Assembly (NCBI GenBank): GCA_001874255.1
Contig: MPDC01000012.1
Coordinates: 1-64,000, forward strand
From: Alphaproteobacteria bacterium MedPE-SWcel
GTDB taxonomy: Bacteria; Pseudomonadota; Alphaproteobacteria; Rhodobacterales; Rhodobacteraceae
Length of the DNA stretch: 64,000 nucleotides
Reading direction: 5' to 3'
Shown here one piece after another: positions 47,201 through 55,382 of this stretch (position 1 is the first letter of the stretch; each line of letters begins with the position of its first letter). The notes below the pieces were generated by a model, which was not told the DNA's origin, searched no databases, and worked only from the letters and a program-made list of their open reading frames with translations. Made by a program: the position numbers and the translations under genes.

Positions 47201-47718
47201 TGGCTGACCCGAGTGGTGAGGAAATCCTTGTCATTGCCGGTATGGCGCAGAAGGAACATGCCGACGTCGTCGACCAGATCCGGATTCGAACATATGTTGA
47301 AATAGAAATAGCTCCCCATACCGCAGCCGGCATAGACGCCCACCTGTCCGTTCAGGCTGTCCGGTGTATGTCCCGCATCCTCCATTGCCGTCCACGCAAC
47401 TTCGAGGAACTTGCGGTGTTGCGGGTCGAGGATGGCTGCTTCTTTCGGCGAGAAGCCAAAGAACTCTGCGTCAAAGCTGTCAAACCCAGGCAGAGGAGCC
47501 GCAGCAGGCACGTAATTTGGCGCCGTCAACAGCTCCGCGGGTTCGCCCGCTTGCAACAGGCCGTCGCGGTCCAGCACCTCTATGGATTCAACACCCTCGC
47601 GCAGGTTGGTCCAGAACTCCTGAACAGAGGCAGCGCCGGGCAAGCTCACAGCCATGCCGACAACCGCAATATCATCCGGGTTGATTGCGGCTTGTTTGTT
47701 CAACGCTTGGTCTCCCAT
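41257..47718 (-). CDS. Type I polyketide synthase, KS-AT-KR-DH-ACP-TE (operon gene 1)
   Basis: 2153 aa, one complete module. KS at 15-443 with Cys188 (TACSTS), His324 (ECHGTGT) and His364 (NIGHLD). AT at about 538-830 with Ser637 in GHSMGE. KR at about 900-1375 with TGGYGGIG at 1177-1184 and Tyr1338/Asn1342. DH at about 1418-1670 with His1425 and Asp1591 in HPGLMD. ACP with Ser1809 in GGHSL. TE at about 1885-2140 with Ser1959 in GGFSGGG and His2117. KR before DH is not the textbook order. A module like this should extend an acyl chain by one malonyl-type unit, reduce and dehydrate it, and release it. It is first in the operon, 223 bp after the upstream membrane-protein gene. Confidence 0.93.
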   Translation of the reverse strand: MGDQALNKQAAINPDDIAVVGMAVSLPGAASVQEFWTNLREGVESIEVLDRDGLLQAGEPAELLTAPNYVPAAAPLPGFDSFDAEFFGFSPKEAAILDPQHRKFLEVAWTAMEDAGHTPDSLNGQVGVYAGCGMGSYFYFNICSNPDLVDDVGMFLLRHTGNDKDFLTTRVSHVFDLKGPSVNVQTACSTSLVAIHYAAEALRNGECEMALAGGVTIELPQGRGYLYKENEILSPDGHCHAFDHRAQGTVFGSGAGAVALRRLGDAIADGDHIWAVLKGSAINNDGAAKAGYLAPSVDGQSGAVRKALTAARIPADTIDYVECHGTGTYIGDPIEVAALTEAYRDQTDARGYCRLGSVKTNIGHLDTAAGVAGFVKTALSLAHQSLPPSLGFERPNPTIDFETSPFQVNDRLVPWTSYKGPRRAGINALGVGGTNAHAILEEAPQPRPSEESDFPFQIICLSGQTKAALDENTRNLVSYLRANPDADLANVAFTLKEGRRGFAKRRTVVAETATEAADLLEAGNPRQVFTHDHLGSDPEVVFMFPGGGAQYTGMARDLYETEPVFADWMDRGLDHLENKVEFDIRSLWLPDPEAKDAAEAALLQPSVQLPLIMIVEYALAQLWISWGVKPVAMVGHSMGENTAACLAGVMTFEDCIDLVHLRGQLFDTIEPGGMLSISLSRAEVEQLIGDDLDIASVNAADLTAVSGPTDRLEALADTLRARSVEFQRIPIDIAAHSRMLEPILAPYGDFLSRLQLKPPTLTVMSNRTGEPLTPEQATSAEYWVAQLRNTVQFADCIDTLSANADRIYLEVGPGKALSSLAQMAPAVSSGQVLSSLRHPDQDVADDAYFFGVIGRLWACGQEADWPQIWGDAHRQRLSLPTYAFQRKRYFIEPGRPTADTHSDLPVRHDDMEDWGYRPVWLPRPATCGAELEAELAQGPKRWLVFEDPTGPASACADRLLAAGHQIVRVRPGDTYAQLAPDLYQIAPEEGRLGYEALLSDLAAANLLPQRIAHFWLVTAAETFRPGSSFFDRNIEMGMLSLTGLGQALAAAEVAEPIHITVFTTGAAQIRGEALPYPEKAMIAGPAGVLPREVPGVTVATCDIELPSAPNGFSALLHPTKTVDITSRLLEELLADPSDLTAAWRGAARFELDYRPAKLSPPLPDDLPLRRGGHYFVTGGYGGIGMTVALHLMRHFDARITLLSREPLPPQGDWDRYLRRHGPNDRTSRRIRAVEHLQATGRGEVLTLSGDVCNLQDMRAALDAAQAAFGPVTGVFHGAGRIDDAPLLAKTEREIADVLGPKVSGLRVLDQVFPDGTLELMVLFSSSSTVTRPAGQVDYVAANEYLNAWANSRRGGKTRVIAVDWGVWADTGMAAEAMAERRGETRPTAPQPCDAALWDSQSFDRSSVPVFQSRFDACGDWVLNDHRTEGGTAVMPGTGTLELIAEGADSLGMAMPFEIQDLYFLQPFVVDEVSPRDAVMRAIPTDRGFDAQIFGATPDGLARIAEAQVTALASDVTREFVDLASIEARCPLRETAQAGEALPSPQDANLRFGPRWQVLRSTAFGDREGLARLCLPDLARQDATLLHPGLMDLATGWALSLVPGYANSALWVPVSYGSLRVLSPLPQEIVSHVRLADAEAAGDTALFDVTLTDPSGRVLVEISHFRMQKLSGGFDLLPARTDTTAAALGLTSEAEMSQPLSRAERRLLSNIENGIRSEEGGAALERALGSGLSQIIVSSLNLPALIRQAATEDQPRPASRTQSFDRPDLDSDYIAPRSSVEKTLAECFATLLGLSQVGVEDSFFDLGGHSLVAVRLFAQIKRSFGVEWPMSVLFDAPTIAALARRIEMEAPSPSETTQDAEAVAGSPASAQTFSHLVKLHPGKTPQARPVFIVAGMFGNVLNLRHLAQSLGEDRPVFGIQARGLIGTDAPHTRIDEAARDYIAEIRSIQPEGPYLIGGFSGGGITAWEMAQQMTASGDAVEALILLDTPLPVRPSLSTTDKALIKLADIRKKGPGFFAQWVQDRIKWEIRKRQTARHDTGGNAGFNNHKIEHAFREAIQAYDVQEWEGPVTLYRPVLDRHWKVSGGKWVSQEREYVYPDNDWARFAPALEVIEVPGDHDGMVLEPNVSVLGKAIRDLLARGIRVPPAAAKQAAE

Positions 47719-47941
47719 TTCTGCTCTGGTCCTAGACGTAAAATCGCCTGAGCCTCTTAAATCTATTCGGTGTCCGGTCCAAATACAGGGGCCGTTTCTT
47801 GCGATCGCCCAATGTAGCGACCATCGCGATCATACGTCGTTTTTGCGCAACATCTTGGGCAGGCAAGAGGAGCTATTGTGTCCATATTGCGGTCTGTGAT
47901 CCACATCAGGGCGCTGTGGGGGGAGGTACGGGGCCTTTCGG
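47719..47941 (-). promoter_or_regulatory. Upstream region of the NRPS/PKS operon
   Basis: This 223-bp gap should hold the operon promoter. Two perfect 8-bp palindromes, GCGATCGC (47801-47808) and ATCGCGAT (47823-47830), lie 14 bp apart. On the minus strand TTGGAC and TAAGAG are 17 bp apart near 47755-47784, a weak promoter candidate. No terminator was found after the upstream gene, so read-through is possible. Confidence 0.35.
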
Positions 47942-49408
47942 TCACTTCATCATCGACGTCAGGCGTGCGTTCGCCGAGCGTGCGTCCATTTTCTGGCGGC
48001 CGTGGAACAGGGACGGCCGGGGATCAAACAGCCCCGGGTACAATAGCCGTTCCGCGTAGCCGAGGATAGCGCCAGCGCACATCCAGGTGACAGGGACCAG
48101 AGTGTCATTCAACAGCATGTCGACCATGGTCGCCCCGAGGATCAGCGCAATACAGGAGATATAGGGCGACAAGGCGCTGTCGGATGCCTTGCGGGTTGCC
48201 AGAAACAGCAGCGCCAGTGAACCGGTCAGAATGCTCATTTCGGCCAGATACCCGAGCCAGCCGAAGGTTCCGAAAGCGATGATCCAATGCCCGTCCGGAA
48301 TTGACAGGATCCGGCCGGTTTCAGCGTCGCGGATCAGGTTTCGCCCCCAGCCACCCCATCCGAACAATGGTTTTTCCGCAGCGCGTTCCAGCAGAAGCTT
48401 TTCGTTGTCGAAGCGATAGCCCAGTGATTGCGCGCGCTCGGCACTGAATTCCTCGACCTGAACCACAATCGCCTCCACCGGGATGACACCTGTGTTGCGG
48501 AGCATCGGATAAATGCAGCCAACAATGGCAATGAGCAGGGCGAGCTTGATCTGCGATCTGAAGGAGGCCAGTGCCACGACCGGCGTGAAAAACAGCCCAT
48601 AGGCGAGGGACGCCAGACTTTTGCAGAGATACAGGATGCAAAACAGATAAAAGACCCCAAGGATATAGCGCATCTTGTCACGATCTTCTGCGGCGCGGGC
48701 CAGGGCGGTCGCGGCCAAAACCGCGCTCAGCATGAACAGAGCCAACCACAGAGCATGCGGCAAAAAGACGATCGGCCGGAAGCCGTCCCCGCGCATCATC
48801 TGGGCAAATTCATGCTGAAAAAAACCATAGATCCAGACATTCATCTGCGGGCTGAGTCGGATCTCGATCAGGGAAGGGACAGAGTAGATGAACCCGGCGA
48901 TACAGAAGGCCAGCAGCATTTCCCGATGAGCCTCAGGTGTCGAGAGATGCCTGCGGGCGATGAAGAATGGGATCAGCACGATCAACTGCCCGATAACCAC
49001 AGAACCCAGATCCCGCCACCGCAATCCTGGCAACTGATCATTGAAAAAGGTGATCGGGCTCGAATGTGGTATCGACTGGAACACGATGGCGTCAGTGTTG
49101 CTCAGAACCGTCGGCAGGGCGCATAGGACAAAAACAGCAACGACCACCCGCATGAATACATGCCGGGGCATGAAGGGAACCGGTGCCTTGGCCACAAAGA
49201 GACAGCCGACCAGTGCCATGATCGAACTGATCGAAAACTTGTCGAGATCCGGCACCAGTGGCAAGTCGAATGACGCAAGCGGCGGCAGCAAAAGATAGCC
49301 GCCGATCAGACACAGCAGGATCGCTCGCTGAAGCGGCAATCTCTGAAAAAAGACCAATGCCGCAACAGGCCACGCCATCAGCATCATATACGCAATCGCG
49401 TTCGGCAC
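47942..49408 (-). CDS. O-antigen ligase/polymerase-like membrane protein
   Basis: 488 aa with about 11-12 hydrophobic helices. A large periplasmic loop precedes the Wzy_C-like segment with KPLFGWGGWGRN near residue 350, then DGHWIIAFGTFGWLGY. This pattern is shared by O-antigen ligases (WaaL) and glycan polymerases (Wzy). In a Wzx/Wzz setting it is more likely the polymerase that links repeats in the periplasm. It is on the same strand as the PKS operon and is divergent from the WecG/TagA gene. Confidence 0.78.
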   Translation of the reverse strand: MPNAIAYMMLMAWPVAALVFFQRLPLQRAILLCLIGGYLLLPPLASFDLPLVPDLDKFSISSIMALVGCLFVAKAPVPFMPRHVFMRVVVAVFVLCALPTVLSNTDAIVFQSIPHSSPITFFNDQLPGLRWRDLGSVVIGQLIVLIPFFIARRHLSTPEAHREMLLAFCIAGFIYSVPSLIEIRLSPQMNVWIYGFFQHEFAQMMRGDGFRPIVFLPHALWLALFMLSAVLAATALARAAEDRDKMRYILGVFYLFCILYLCKSLASLAYGLFFTPVVALASFRSQIKLALLIAIVGCIYPMLRNTGVIPVEAIVVQVEEFSAERAQSLGYRFDNEKLLLERAAEKPLFGWGGWGRNLIRDAETGRILSIPDGHWIIAFGTFGWLGYLAEMSILTGSLALLFLATRKASDSALSPYISCIALILGATMVDMLLNDTLVPVTWMCAGAILGYAERLLYPGLFDPRPSLFHGRQKMDARSANARLTSMMK

Positions 49409-49526
49409 GTTTTCCCGCCCTATTTCGACCCAAGTTCCACGTTACCGATATACGAAAGAACTGCCACGACGTCTGCTTAGCTTAGTAAGAGACATGCAGC
49501 CTTGCTACAAAGAGATTCGAATCGAT

Positions 49527-50315
49527 ATGCACTTTCTATTCAACAATCGACGTCTTGTCGTGAATGTGACGGATGTGTGCATGTTGGAGGCGAAAGTCAC
49601 ACATAGGTTCAGCGAAGGCGAAGGTTTTGCTTTGGCGACCGTGAACCTGGATCATCTGGTCAAATTGAGAACGGACGAGGCCTTTTTGTCGGCCTATCTG
49701 GATCAGGATCTGGTGGTGGCCGATGGTCGCCCGATCGTCTGGTTGTCGCGATTGGCGAAACGGCAGGTGGCATTGATGCCCGGGTCTGACCTGGTGACCC
49801 CGCTGTGCAAGATGGCCGCGCAGGCAGAGGTGAATGTAGCATTGGTGGGTTCGGTCGAACCGGTGCTGAAACAAGCGGGCGCGGCGCTGATGCATTGGGT
49901 GCCGGGACTGAAAATCACCTATATGCAGGCCCCGAGCCGGAATTTTGACCCGACCGGAGCGGAGGCCCGAAAAATCCTCTCCGAGATGGCCGCGCAGGAT
50001 ATCCGCTTGTGCTTCGTGGCGCTGGGGGCGCCCAAACAAGAACGTTTTGCGCAGCTGGGGCGGGAATTGGCCCCCTCGGTCGGCTTCGCCTCGATTGGCG
50101 CAGGATTGGATTTCGTGGCAGGTCATCAGACGCGCGCGCCGCTCAGGGTGAGAAAACTGGCCATGGAATGGCTCTGGCGCATGTTGGGAAATCCGATGCG
50201 ATTGGCGCCGCGTTACGCGCGTTGTTTTGCCATCCTGCCCGGTCAGGTGCTGAGCGCTTTGCGGCTTCGGGTGACACCGCGCCCGCCTCTGGATCCCGTT
50301 CAGGATAAAAACTGA
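49527..50315 (+). CDS. WecG/TagA/CpsF family glycosyltransferase
   Basis: 262 aa from MHFLFNNRRLVVNV; an in-frame ATG at 49494 would add 11 residues. Family features are the ATVNLDHLVKLRTDEAF stretch, DLVVADGRPIVWLSRL, the region CFVALGAPKQERF and SIGAGLDFVAGHQTRAPLRVR. Members (GT26) transfer ManNAcA, ManNAc or glucose onto lipid-linked intermediates early in glycan assembly. It is divergent from the polymerase-like gene, with 118 bp between the chosen starts. Confidence 0.92.
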   Translation: MHFLFNNRRLVVNVTDVCMLEAKVTHRFSEGEGFALATVNLDHLVKLRTDEAFLSAYLDQDLVVADGRPIVWLSRLAKRQVALMPGSDLVTPLCKMAAQAEVNVALVGSVEPVLKQAGAALMHWVPGLKITYMQAPSRNFDPTGAEARKILSEMAAQDIRLCFVALGAPKQERFAQLGRELAPSVGFASIGAGLDFVAGHQTRAPLRVRKLAMEWLWRMLGNPMRLAPRYARCFAILPGQVLSALRLRVTPRPPLDPVQDKN

Positions 50316-50316
50316 G

Positions 50317-51306
50317 TCACCGGTACTCGATCAGGCCACGACGACGACGCAAGAGCCGGTTGATATGGAATTCAATGATCCCCTGCGCCTCGGCGAGTTT
50401 TCCGATGATTGAAAACCAGGCTTCTGTTGGCCCGTCACGCCGTGCGAGGCGCAGGAATTGCATGGGGTAGGCCAGCGCCGGGATCAGCGCCCACATCGGG
50501 TGGAGAAGCGCCAGCCCGAGGATCAGCAGTGGCAGCACCAATCCCCATAGAAGGGCGCGCCGCGTTTCCGTGACCCAGTGCCGTTCCGGGAGAGAGCCGT
50601 GGAGGAATGCGCCTTCGGCAAAGGCATGGCCCGCCCTGCGAGTCCGTTTCCACCATTGGGAAAACTCTGTCATTCGCGCGTCGTGCCGGGTCATATCGCC
50701 ATCCAGTCGCCAAATCGCCCAGCCCGCCTGGCGCAGGCGCAGGCAAAGTTCCGGCTCCTCCCCGGCGATCAGCGTTTCGCGATATCCGCCGACGGCCTCC
50801 ACTGCGGCGCGCCGCATCAAGGCATCGCCTCCACAGGCCAGCGTCTCGCCCAGGGGTGTATTCCATTCGCTGTCGCACAGCTGATTATACACGCTGGCGT
50901 CTGGGTTCTGTTCGCGCCGCCGCCCACAGACGACAGCGACGCCTGGATGGGCGGCCAGAAACGCAGCCGCACGCGGCACCCAATCCGCAGCGAGAATGCA
51001 ATCGCCATCAATGAATTGCACCAGCGGATCCTGTTCCGGCTGTGTCGTGTCACGGATCCGGGCAAGACCTGCATTGCGGGCACGTGCCGCAGTAAAAGGC
51101 CGCGACATATCCAGCGCAACCACGTCGGCGCCGCGGGATCTGGCCGCCTCGACCGAGCCATCGGTGGAGCCACTGTCGACATAAATGATGCGTCTCACCT
51201 GACCTTTGAGGCTGTCGAGGCAGGCCATCAAGCGGGCCCCCTCATTCCGGCCGATCACGACTGCATCGATCGGAGGGGAGGCTGGAGGGGCGGGGGCATC
51301 TGTCAT
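50317..51306 (-). CDS. Glycosyltransferase family 2 with membrane helices
   Basis: 329 aa. IDAVVIGRNEGARLMACLDSL, YVDSGSTDGSVEAA, FTAARARNAG and QFIDGDC identify a GT-A family 2 enzyme; EPELCLRLRQAGW follows. Two hydrophobic segments near residues 245-285 suggest membrane attachment. It is convergent with the WecG/TagA gene (1-bp gap), and is the last polysaccharide-type gene. It lies 68 bp downstream of tamB on the same strand. Confidence 0.88.
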   Translation of the reverse strand: MTDAPAPPASPPIDAVVIGRNEGARLMACLDSLKGQVRRIIYVDSGSTDGSVEAARSRGADVVALDMSRPFTAARARNAGLARIRDTTQPEQDPLVQFIDGDCILAADWVPRAAAFLAAHPGVAVVCGRRREQNPDASVYNQLCDSEWNTPLGETLACGGDALMRRAAVEAVGGYRETLIAGEEPELCLRLRQAGWAIWRLDGDMTRHDARMTEFSQWWKRTRRAGHAFAEGAFLHGSLPERHWVTETRRALLWGLVLPLLILGLALLHPMWALIPALAYPMQFLRLARRDGPTEAWFSIIGKLAEAQGIIEFHINRLLRRRRGLIEYR

Positions 51307-51374
51307 GGTTTACGCGATCATTGGGATATCTGCAATCTTGTCCAATGGCCGCAGGAAGTAAACGGCTCCGGCTG

Positions 51375-54300
51375 TCAGTAGTCCCGTTTGTAGAAAATCC
51401 CCAGGCCGGTGCCGCCGACACTGTCCGCAGATCCGGTCACGGTAAGTGACTTTGACAGGTCCAGATTGATGGTCACCTCGCTGTCGCCCTCGGCGGTGAT
51501 GTTCAGGTCCGTGTAGATGTTGTCGGCGAGATAGCCGCCAAGGCCCAGATTGCCGGTCCCCAGGTCGATGTTATTAGCGCCCGTTGCCTCGCGCAGGGCT
51601 TTCTGCGCGCCACCGCCGTGCCCGCTGAGGGTGAGGGCAGACCCGGCCAGCCGCGCCAGCGCCAGTGGCGATATGTCTTGAATGTTGTCCCCGAACAGAA
51701 GCAGCGCAAGAGCTTCTTCGCTGGGGCGCGCCGGGTCTGAGGTGACCTCTATCTTCGGGCTGTCCACGCGACCGGATATTTCCAGCGTGGCGGTGCCTTG
51801 CTCGGTGTTGGCGGTCGAGCTGAATTCCAGATAGGGCCGCAGATCGCCCAGCAATGTCACACGCCCTTCGTCCAGGTTGAGGCGTCGGCCGAGAATGTCG
51901 AATGTCCCGCGCACGAGGCCGATTTGCCCGGAGGGTGCCGGGTTTGAAGCGGTGCCGCGGACCGTGATCGCCCCGCCAAGTTCCGCGTTCAAGCCGCGAC
52001 CGCGTGCGAAAATGCGGTTGGGGGCGCTGATCAGCACGTCCAGCGCGATATCGCTGTTGCTGCTCGTGCCGCCCGTGTTGACTTCGACGAGGCCGGCGCG
52101 GACACGCGTTGCGGTCTGGGCCGCGGTTTGTCCGACATGGCGAATGGGCGGGATCGGCGCCGCCGACACAGCTCCGCCTGCGGTATTGAGGTTGAAATTG
52201 GTCTCTGCCACATCAATGCGTCCGCTCAGACGGCTGTCCCCGGCCAGTGGCCCGGACAGCTGCAATGCGCCGCTCAGAGACGTGTCATACGACAGGTTGT
52301 CCGTCAGGACGACGTCGGCGAGCCTGATTTGAATGGAGCCGTTGTATGGCGCTTGCAGATCCACGGGGCCGCTGACCTCGATCTGTCCGCCGTCCTTTGG
52401 GCGAGCGCTGAGGTCCAGGATCGCAGAACCATTGCCGAGGGCGATACGGGTGGCGATAGTGTCGATCGACTGGGCCGCCTGCGGCAAGACCAGCTGGGCA
52501 TCCGAGGTGGTGACGGTCCCACTGACAGACTGCAGTGTTGCGGGGCCGCGCAGGGCAAGGTCAAAATTGGCCAGCCCTTTCAGGAGGTTCGGCTTCAGGA
52601 AGGCGTTTGCCCCTTCGAGCCGCAGGGACCCCTTGGCGGTGATATCGGCCAGCGATCTGCCTTCGTCCCAGGTGCCTGCAATGCGCGACTCTATGCCGAG
52701 CGGGCCATCCGCGGTTGTTTCCAGCGCCCAGATCCCATCCGCGCGACTGGCCTGACCTTTGGCGCTCAGAACACCGTCCAGTCCGGGAATGAATTGCTGC
52801 AATTGCTGCACCAGCGCATCAAACGTCACCTGCGCGGCGCCGTCGGCTTCGTTGAAGCGGCCGGTGATTTGCGCCGAAGCGCCGGCCGGGCCGGTCACGC
52901 GGCCTCCTGCGGTCCATTCCCCGGTGCGCCTGGTGGCGGCGATCTCTGCCGATGCCGCGCCGCCGAGCGTTTGGGTGAAGGCGCGCACATTGCCTATGTC
53001 CGCCGTGAGGTCCAGATCCGCATCGCCGGAGGTCTCGGCAAAGGACCCCTCAAACTGCGCACGGCTGTCGCCGGGCCCTGTCAGCCTGCCCGCAGCCTGC
53101 CATGAGCCGGCTCTGCGCCTCGCGGAGAGGGTTGTTGTGGCCTCACCCTCGATGTCTGGGACAAAGTGGTCGAGTTGCGTAATCAGGGCAGAGAGAGAGA
53201 GGTCAACCTCGCTTGTGGCCTCGGTATAGGCTGCGGTTATGCGCGCCTCCGCCCCGCCGGCGGCCGTCACCTCCGCCTGACCGGACCAGTTTCCTGCCCG
53301 CCGGGAAGCTGTGCCCCTGGCAACCAGAGGCGCTCCGGCCAGCTGCGCCGCCAGGGCCTCGGGGCTGCCGACGACTGCATCAAAGTCAAACTCGGCCTCG
53401 CCCGCGAGGGTCGCCGTGCCGTCGAGATCCATCGAAATCTGGCCAGGCCCGCGAAATTTGACGGTGCCGTCCAGCTGGTCGCCGGTGCGGTCAAATTCCG
53501 CCGTCAGGGTCGCGGGGCCGGGGAGGTCGGGAATGAAGCGATCCAACCGGTCCAGCTTTGCATCGAACCTGAGGATCCCTTCACCACTGTCCAGCGTGCC
53601 ATGGCCGGTCGCGCTGACTTCGGCTGTTTTCAGGTCGAATTTGTCGATGCGCAGGCCAGAGCCATCACGTGCCGCCACCAGTGCCAGGCTGCTGTCGCCT
53701 GCGAGCAGGGGGGTGAGCTGCTCAATGCCTGCATCAAGGTCGCGGCCGATCAATGACAGATCCACGCCGAAGGCACCGCTGAGCGGCTGGAAATGTCCCG
53801 TCACCTCGGCCTGGGCTGCTCCGGTCAGGGGGCGACCTGCCAGATCAGAGAACCGGTCCAGTTGTTCGGCAGCCATGGTCAGATCCGCGGCGATTTTCAG
53901 GTCATTTTCGACGCCGGTAAAGCGAATTTCACCGCGTGCCCCGTAGCTGGATCCTTGCACATCAAGATCCCTGAGCATGAAATCTGCCCCATCGTCGGTG
54001 GTGAGCCGGGTGCTGAGGCTCAGGTCCGTCCCGATCGCGGCCGACAGGGCAGGATCAGAGAGCACGAGCCCGCCCAGCTGTGCATCCAGCGCGCCATCCA
54101 CCGCCCATCCCGCGCTCTGGTCGAGCGTGCCTGCTGCGTTTATCACCGCCCGGTCGAGCGCAAGATCAGGCGCGCGCAGCTGGTCGATCTCGCCGTTGAT
54201 CTGCCATTCGGCACCGCCCGGTTTTTGCAGTGTCAGCGTCAGGGCCGCGACCGTCGTATCCGCGCCGGGAAGTGGCAGGATGACGGCGGTTTGTCCTTCC

Positions 54301-55382
54301 GGCGGGGAAATTTCAGCCGTCAGATTGGCGGTGTCCAGAACCGTGCCGTTCAGTTGCAACGCACCGTCCAGACGGAGCGCGCGTGTGCGCAGCGTCAGGC
54401 TCTGCAGGTCCAGACCGCCGCCCGCCTGGGTGCGCCCGTTCAGGGTTGCCTGAAGGCCGGGGCCGAAAAAGGGGCGAAAATCCGGGCGCAGCAGCGGATC
54501 AATGTTGCCTCCGAGCTCCGCCGCAAAAGCTATTCCCGCCTGGGCGCCATCCACGATATCGCCGACCCCTTCGAGAGAAACGGTGCCGCTGATCCGGTCG
54601 GTGCCATTGGTCGCAAAGCCGATATCTGCGGCGAAATCTGCGAGCGGGCCATCGCCCTTTATCGCGAGGCTGAGATCCGGGTGTCCCGGCAGATCCATGG
54701 CCGAGGAAACAAGCCCGCCTGCGGCCTCTTTCAGCACCACATCCAGCCCCAGATGCTGCGATGCGTTGGCAAATGAAATCGCAAGCGTCAGCGCATCGCC
54801 CGGACGGTCAAGCCGAACCACCCGCAGGTTGGTATCCAGCGCCCCATCCGCCAGCGACATTGCCCCCGCGACCGAAAGCGTCGCCGGCTGACCGGTCAAT
54901 TCTTCGCCAAGACTGATCTCTCCCGCCGAGATCTCGCCGATCTCGAGCGACACCGGGAGGTCCGGCAATGCGAAAGGGGTCGCTTCGGGCGTCGGCAGGT
55001 CAGGGCTCGCGGGCACTGGATTGGGGCTGCGCTCTATTGTGATGCGCTCGGCGGTCAGGCGGTTCACCGAGAAACGCCCGCGCACCAGTGCCAGACGGTT
55101 CCAGTCCAGTTCGGCGCCTTCCACCGTCAACCAGACGCCCTCGTCATCGGATATGGTCAGCCGGGCGATTTTGGCCTGCGAGGAAAACGCGCCCTCCAGA
55201 CCCTCTACACTGATCTGGCGGCTGTCGTCCGACAGGGTGTCCTCCAGAAAGGACACCAGCAGGCCGCCCGTCTCGGATGCATCGGTCTGTGCGAGGGTGG
55301 GACGCGAGATCAGCGTGGCCGCCAGTGCGAGGCAGATGATCCAGCTGAGGAGAGGTCCGGGGGAGCGGGGTGAATAGGTCAA
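51375..55382 (-). CDS. tamB: Translocation and assembly module protein TamB
   Basis: 1335 aa. The N-terminus has a hydrophobic signal anchor (about 10-30, LLSWIICLALAATLIS), and the rest is long beta-rich AsmA/TamB-type sequence, ending in the conserved DUF490 domain (RGRGLNAELGGAITVRGT, LDEGRVTLLG, ALALLLFGDNIQDISPLALARLAG). TamB spans the periplasm and works with TamA in outer-membrane protein insertion and lipid transport. Its start overlaps the tamA stop by 4 bp, giving a two-gene operon. Confidence 0.93.
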   Translation of the reverse strand: MTYSPRSPGPLLSWIICLALAATLISRPTLAQTDASETGGLLVSFLEDTLSDDSRQISVEGLEGAFSSQAKIARLTISDDEGVWLTVEGAELDWNRLALVRGRFSVNRLTAERITIERSPNPVPASPDLPTPEATPFALPDLPVSLEIGEISAGEISLGEELTGQPATLSVAGAMSLADGALDTNLRVVRLDRPGDALTLAISFANASQHLGLDVVLKEAAGGLVSSAMDLPGHPDLSLAIKGDGPLADFAADIGFATNGTDRISGTVSLEGVGDIVDGAQAGIAFAAELGGNIDPLLRPDFRPFFGPGLQATLNGRTQAGGGLDLQSLTLRTRALRLDGALQLNGTVLDTANLTAEISPPEGQTAVILPLPGADTTVAALTLTLQKPGGAEWQINGEIDQLRAPDLALDRAVINAAGTLDQSAGWAVDGALDAQLGGLVLSDPALSAAIGTDLSLSTRLTTDDGADFMLRDLDVQGSSYGARGEIRFTGVENDLKIAADLTMAAEQLDRFSDLAGRPLTGAAQAEVTGHFQPLSGAFGVDLSLIGRDLDAGIEQLTPLLAGDSSLALVAARDGSGLRIDKFDLKTAEVSATGHGTLDSGEGILRFDAKLDRLDRFIPDLPGPATLTAEFDRTGDQLDGTVKFRGPGQISMDLDGTATLAGEAEFDFDAVVGSPEALAAQLAGAPLVARGTASRRAGNWSGQAEVTAAGGAEARITAAYTEATSEVDLSLSALITQLDHFVPDIEGEATTTLSARRRAGSWQAAGRLTGPGDSRAQFEGSFAETSGDADLDLTADIGNVRAFTQTLGGAASAEIAATRRTGEWTAGGRVTGPAGASAQITGRFNEADGAAQVTFDALVQQLQQFIPGLDGVLSAKGQASRADGIWALETTADGPLGIESRIAGTWDEGRSLADITAKGSLRLEGANAFLKPNLLKGLANFDLALRGPATLQSVSGTVTTSDAQLVLPQAAQSIDTIATRIALGNGSAILDLSARPKDGGQIEVSGPVDLQAPYNGSIQIRLADVVLTDNLSYDTSLSGALQLSGPLAGDSRLSGRIDVAETNFNLNTAGGAVSAAPIPPIRHVGQTAAQTATRVRAGLVEVNTGGTSSNSDIALDVLISAPNRIFARGRGLNAELGGAITVRGTASNPAPSGQIGLVRGTFDILGRRLNLDEGRVTLLGDLRPYLEFSSTANTEQGTATLEISGRVDSPKIEVTSDPARPSEEALALLLFGDNIQDISPLALARLAGSALTLSGHGGGAQKALREATGANNIDLGTGNLGLGGYLADNIYTDLNITAEGDSEVTINLDLSKSLTVTGSADSVGGTGLGIFYKRDY

